25,368 nt of DNA from an uncultured Bacteroidales bacterium (GTDB lineage: Bacteria; Bacteroidota; Bacteroidia; Bacteroidales; UBA3663): the NCBI GenBank assembly GCA_905236195.1, contig CAJOOX010000203.1, positions 1 to 25,368 on the forward strand. The letters run 5' to 3'. Below are positions 23,330-25,368 of the stretch, one piece after another. How positions within the stretch are numbered: the stretch's first letter is position 1; every line of letters begins with the position of its first letter. Made by a program: the position numbers and the translations under genes. The notes beneath the pieces are model-generated. The model was not told the origin of the DNA. It saw nothing but the letters and a program-made list of their open reading frames with translations, and made no database searches.

Positions 23330-24233
23330 AAATAATCCTGTTAATGTCCATCGGAGTCCGATAGGGCCGCGGGCGGCCTTCCCTGAAAGTAATCAGGAAC
23401 GTGACATGGAATCCTTCAAGCGGTCTTTCCCTCAGACTGAGATTCCCGCCTTGTGTCACACAGATCTGACGAGACAAGGCCAGTCCGATACCCGAGCCAT
23501 CCCTTTTCGTAGTGTAAAACGGAACGAAGATTTCATTGCGTATCTCCGCAGGTATCGCTTTCCCGTCGTTGCTCACAGCGAGACCTTCCTCCGTCCATGC
23601 AACTCCTATTTTTTCAGCTCCCGCTTCAACCGCATTCTTTGCCAGGTTCGTCAATACCTGACGCACCAGATTGGCATCGGCATAAACCGTGCGATCCAGG
23701 CTGCTGTCTGTTTCCCATTTCAATGAAGGATAGAGCGATGCCACGCTCTCCACAATATCTCTCAGACAGATGTCCTGTGGCACCGCCTTCTGCAGATGCA
23801 TCATCGTCCGGTAGCTCTCTACGAATCGTGTCAGCCCCACGCTTGTGTCGCGGATGGCGCGGATGCCGTCTTCCAATGGTGTGCCCTTCACATCTCCGCG
23901 ATCCAGAAATGACTGCGTGATGCTCGAGATGGGTGCCGTAACGTTCATGATTTCGTGGGTCAGGACACGCGTCAGCCGTTGCCATGATTCCACCTCGTTG
24001 CGGTTCATCAGAGTACGGATTTCCTGTCCCATGTCATTCAGCAGCTGTTGACAGGCCTTATCTCCCGAAGGCATTCCTTTCAGAGGCAACCGGAACGAGA
24101 AATCCCGGTTCCGGAGTGCTTCGCGCATCAGGTAGGCTCTCTCCTTCATCTTGCGTTGATGACACACAAACCAAATCAGGGCACTTGTCAGAAGCACCGC
24201 AAGCCCTATGATAATCCAATCTTTTGTGTCCAT
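23328..24233 (-). CDS. Sensor histidine kinase with a single membrane helix
   Basis: A 301-residue protein. One N-terminal transmembrane segment (about residues 6-24) leads straight into the cytoplasm, and no periplasmic sensor domain is visible. A short linker (about 30-80) precedes the phosphoacceptor helix, with His93 in LTHEIMNVTAPI. The ATPase domain follows: N box NLAKNAVEAG, G1 box VSNDGKAIP, F box FVPFYTTK and G2 box GSGIGLALS. The catalytic boxes look intact. The subtype is NtrB/ZraS-like, usually paired with sigma-54-type regulators. It starts 3 nt after the stop of the response regulator gene, so the pair forms one operon. The signal must be read in the membrane or cytoplasm. Confidence 0.92.
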   Translation of the reverse strand: MDTKDWIIIGLAVLLTSALIWFVCHQRKMKERAYLMREALRNRDFSFRLPLKGMPSGDKACQQLLNDMGQEIRTLMNRNEVESWQRLTRVLTHEIMNVTAPISSITQSFLDRGDVKGTPLEDGIRAIRDTSVGLTRFVESYRTMMHLQKAVPQDICLRDIVESVASLYPSLKWETDSSLDRTVYADANLVRQVLTNLAKNAVEAGAEKIGVAWTEEGLAVSNDGKAIPAEIRNEIFVPFYTTKRDGSGIGLALSRQICVTQGGNLSLRERPLEGFHVTFLITFREGRPRPYRTPMDINRII

Positions 24234-24236
24234 CGC

Positions 24237-24764
24237 TCACGAAAGCTTTTTAATTTTATTGTATAAGGTCTGTCGCGTGATTCCTAACTGCTCGGCGGCC
24301 AGTTTCAGGTTGCCGTGACAGCGGTCAATAGCGCGGCGTATATGCTCCGCCTCCACTTCGTCCAGAGTTGCCACATCCTGTTGGGCATCAAGCACGTCTT
24401 TCAGTTTGCGGACCAGCTCATCGTTGTCCCACGGTTTGGTGATGAAGTCGGCGGCTCCGCTCTTCAGACCGCGTACGGCCAGCGAAACTTCGCCGTAGGC
24501 TGTCATCAGAACCACCGGCAGGTCGGGATGGTGCTTGCGGATGGCACGCAGCCAGGTGAGCCCGTCCTGTCCGTCGTTTACACCGATGCTGAAATTCATA
24601 TCCAGCAGTACAAGGGCAACGGTCTCCTGACCGAGTAGTTTGAGAACTCCCTCCGGCGAGGACAGGGTAATGACGCGATCAAACATCTCCGTCAGGCAAT
24701 ACTTCAGTGCCGTGAGGATGGCTTCGTTGTCGTCGATGACGAGTATAGTACCATAGGTTTTCAT
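24237..24764 (-). CDS. Response regulator, REC plus FIS-type HTH, no AAA+ domain
   Basis: A 175-residue protein. The receiver domain (about 1-125) has the acidic pair Asp11-Asp12, the phosphoacceptor Asp55 (LVLLDMNF), Thr88 and Lys110 in place. A FIS-type helix-turn-helix follows (about 134-175: DEVEAEHIRRAIDRCHGNLKLA and GITRQTLYNKIKKL). The short linker TLDEVEAEHI is the sequence that normally joins the AAA+ domain to the HTH in NtrC-type activators, but the whole AAA+ domain (about 240 residues) is absent. The result has the same layout as RegA/PrrA/ActR. It should bind DNA as a dimer without acting as a sigma-54 activator. The likely target is its own intergenic region and the divergent TolC gene. 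A -7 box lies only 8 nt before the ATG. Confidence 0.93.
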   Translation of the reverse strand: MKTYGTILVIDDNEAILTALKYCLTEMFDRVITLSSPEGVLKLLGQETVALVLLDMNFSIGVNDGQDGLTWLRAIRKHHPDLPVVLMTAYGEVSLAVRGLKSGAADFITKPWDNDELVRKLKDVLDAQQDVATLDEVEAEHIRRAIDRCHGNLKLAAEQLGITRQTLYNKIKKLS

Positions 24765-24772
24765 TTCGGGTG

Positions 24773-24780
24773 CAAAGATA
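24773..24780 (-). promoter_or_regulatory. -7 promoter element for the two-component operon
   Basis: Minus strand TATCTTTG at 24780-24773. The ATG at 24764 starts 8 nt later, so the transcript would have almost no leader. No TTTG is seen at the expected -33 position. Confidence 0.6.
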
Positions 24781-24841
24781 GCGTTTTTTTCCGAGATATC
24801 TACTCTTTGATCTTTTTTTTCCTGTCTTACCCCCTCCGGAA

Positions 24842-24881
24842 TGTCAAAATATTAGACACAATGCTGTCAAAAAAATGGACA
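24842..24881. promoter_or_regulatory. Pair of TGTC-N9-GACA dyads, candidate regulator sites
   Basis: Two 17-bp dyads of identical layout: TGTC-N9-GACA at 24842-24858 and 24865-24881, centres 23 bp apart. Both begin TGTCAAAA. A further GTCAAAA lies at 24943-24949 in the TolC leader. They lie upstream of the TolC promoter (-33 at 24907) and upstream of the regulator gene, as expected of sites for the FIS-type regulator. The identity of the binding protein is inferred. Confidence 0.6.
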
Positions 24882-24906
24882 AACCGTCTCCAGCCGCATC
24901 AATAAT

Positions 24907-24938
24907 CTTGGTGGATTCGAAACTTTACCTTATCTTTG
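24907..24938 (+). promoter_or_regulatory. Promoter for the TolC-family gene
   Basis: CTTG (24907-24910, TTG core kept), 20 nt, TATCTTTG (24931-24938). The ATG at 24959 follows 20 nt later. Confidence 0.75.
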
Positions 24939-24958
24939 TACCGTCAAAACAAACGAGC

Positions 24959-25368
24959 ATGAAAATGAATGTAAAAATGAAAACAATCAGAATCATAATG
25001 ATTACCCAGCTGCTCTGCTCTGCCGTGACGGCCCAGCAGGCAGCACTGACTGTAGGTGACTGCATGCGCTATGCCGTGGAACACAACCACGACATACGCA
25101 TCAGCCAGCTTACGCAGGACAACCGCCGGGCCGATCGTGTGGCCGCCATCGGTGCCTTTCTGCCCTCGGTGAGCGGAAACATAGGGGCCCAGTACAACTT
25201 CGGACGAGCCATCGATCCCGAGACAAATGTCTATACGAACGTAAGTACCTTCAATAACGGATACTCCGTCTCTGCTTCCCTGCCGTTGTTCGACGGATTC
25301 CAGCGTGTCAACCGGCTGAGGGCTGCCCAAGCCTCGGTGCTGATGGGCAACAGCGAGTTGCAGGCGCG
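24959..25368 (+). CDS. TolC-family outer-membrane efflux protein, cut by window edge
   Basis: An open frame of 136 codons runs from ATG 24959 to the right edge. A second in-frame ATG at 24965 and a third at 24977 are possible starts. The signal peptide reads TIRIIMITQLLCSAVTAQ. The mature start (AALTVGDCMRYAVEHNHDIRISQLTQDN) is the first TolC helix pattern. GAFLPSVSGNIGAQYNFGRAIDPETN and FNNGYSVSASLPLFDGFQRVNRLRAAQAS match Bacteroidetes TolC proteins. It forms the outer-membrane channel of tripartite efflux pumps or type I secretion. The periplasmic adaptor and inner-membrane pump genes are expected just outside the window. It is divergent from the two-component pair. Confidence 0.9.
   Translation, partial: MKMNVKMKTIRIIMITQLLCSAVTAQQAALTVGDCMRYAVEHNHDIRISQLTQDNRRADRVAAIGAFLPSVSGNIGAQYNFGRAIDPETNVYTNVSTFNNGYSVSASLPLFDGFQRVNRLRAAQASVLMGNSELQA

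Noticed and set aside
24882..24930. Sigma-54 promoter for the TolC gene
   Set aside because: No TGGC-N7-TGC pattern was found. A good TATCTTTG promoter is present, and the regulator lacks the AAA+ domain needed for sigma-54.

Overview
The window looks like chromosomal DNA of a Bacteroidales bacterium, most likely Prevotella-like. Promoters follow the Bacteroidetes pattern (TTTG, 19-20 nt, TAnnTTTG, usually TATCTTTG). Most starts lack a Shine-Dalgarno sequence. Gene content (TonB receptor, GH115, PL1, CBM20-GH77, DUF4923) and the block rplU-rpmA-serS fit that order. There is no insertion sequence, phage gene, tRNA, rRNA or CRISPR array. Every base lies within about 300 nt of a gene.

Layout. 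1-1602 (minus): an AmpG-like MFS transporter followed by an SGNH/GDSL hydrolase that has lost its middle and runs off the left edge. 1720-8311 (plus): a secreted TPR protein, guaA, and an outer-membrane barrel protein paired with a second secreted TPR protein. 8390-10735 (plus): a GH115 alpha-glucuronidase. 11021-13044 (plus): rplU, rpmA and serS, with a strong hairpin terminator between rpmA and serS. 13092-17902 (minus): a DPE2-like malQ, a DUF4923 protein and a geranylgeranyl-reductase-type flavoprotein. 18019-23279 (plus): a TonB receptor, a PL1 pectate lyase and pyrF. 23328-24764 (minus): a two-component pair, divergent from a TolC-family efflux gene that runs off the right edge.

Biology. 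The carbohydrate genes suggest a plant-polysaccharide user: xylan glucuronic acid removal (GH115), pectin cleavage (PL1) and malto-oligosaccharide metabolism (MalQ). They are not arranged as a classical PUL, since no SusC/SusD pair is present. The right end looks like a self-contained efflux control unit: a one-TM histidine kinase, a response regulator with REC and FIS-type HTH but no AAA+ domain, and a TolC gene. The shared intergenic region carries two TGTC-N9-GACA dyads.

Most worth a second look: the TGTC-N9-GACA pair with the AAA-less regulator; an inverted repeat flanking the pectate lyase promoter; interlocked divergent promoters of malQ and the TonB receptor; and 8-9 bp tandem arrays directly upstream of serS and guaA, where no standard promoter is seen. 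All family calls are from reading the sequence; no database search was run.
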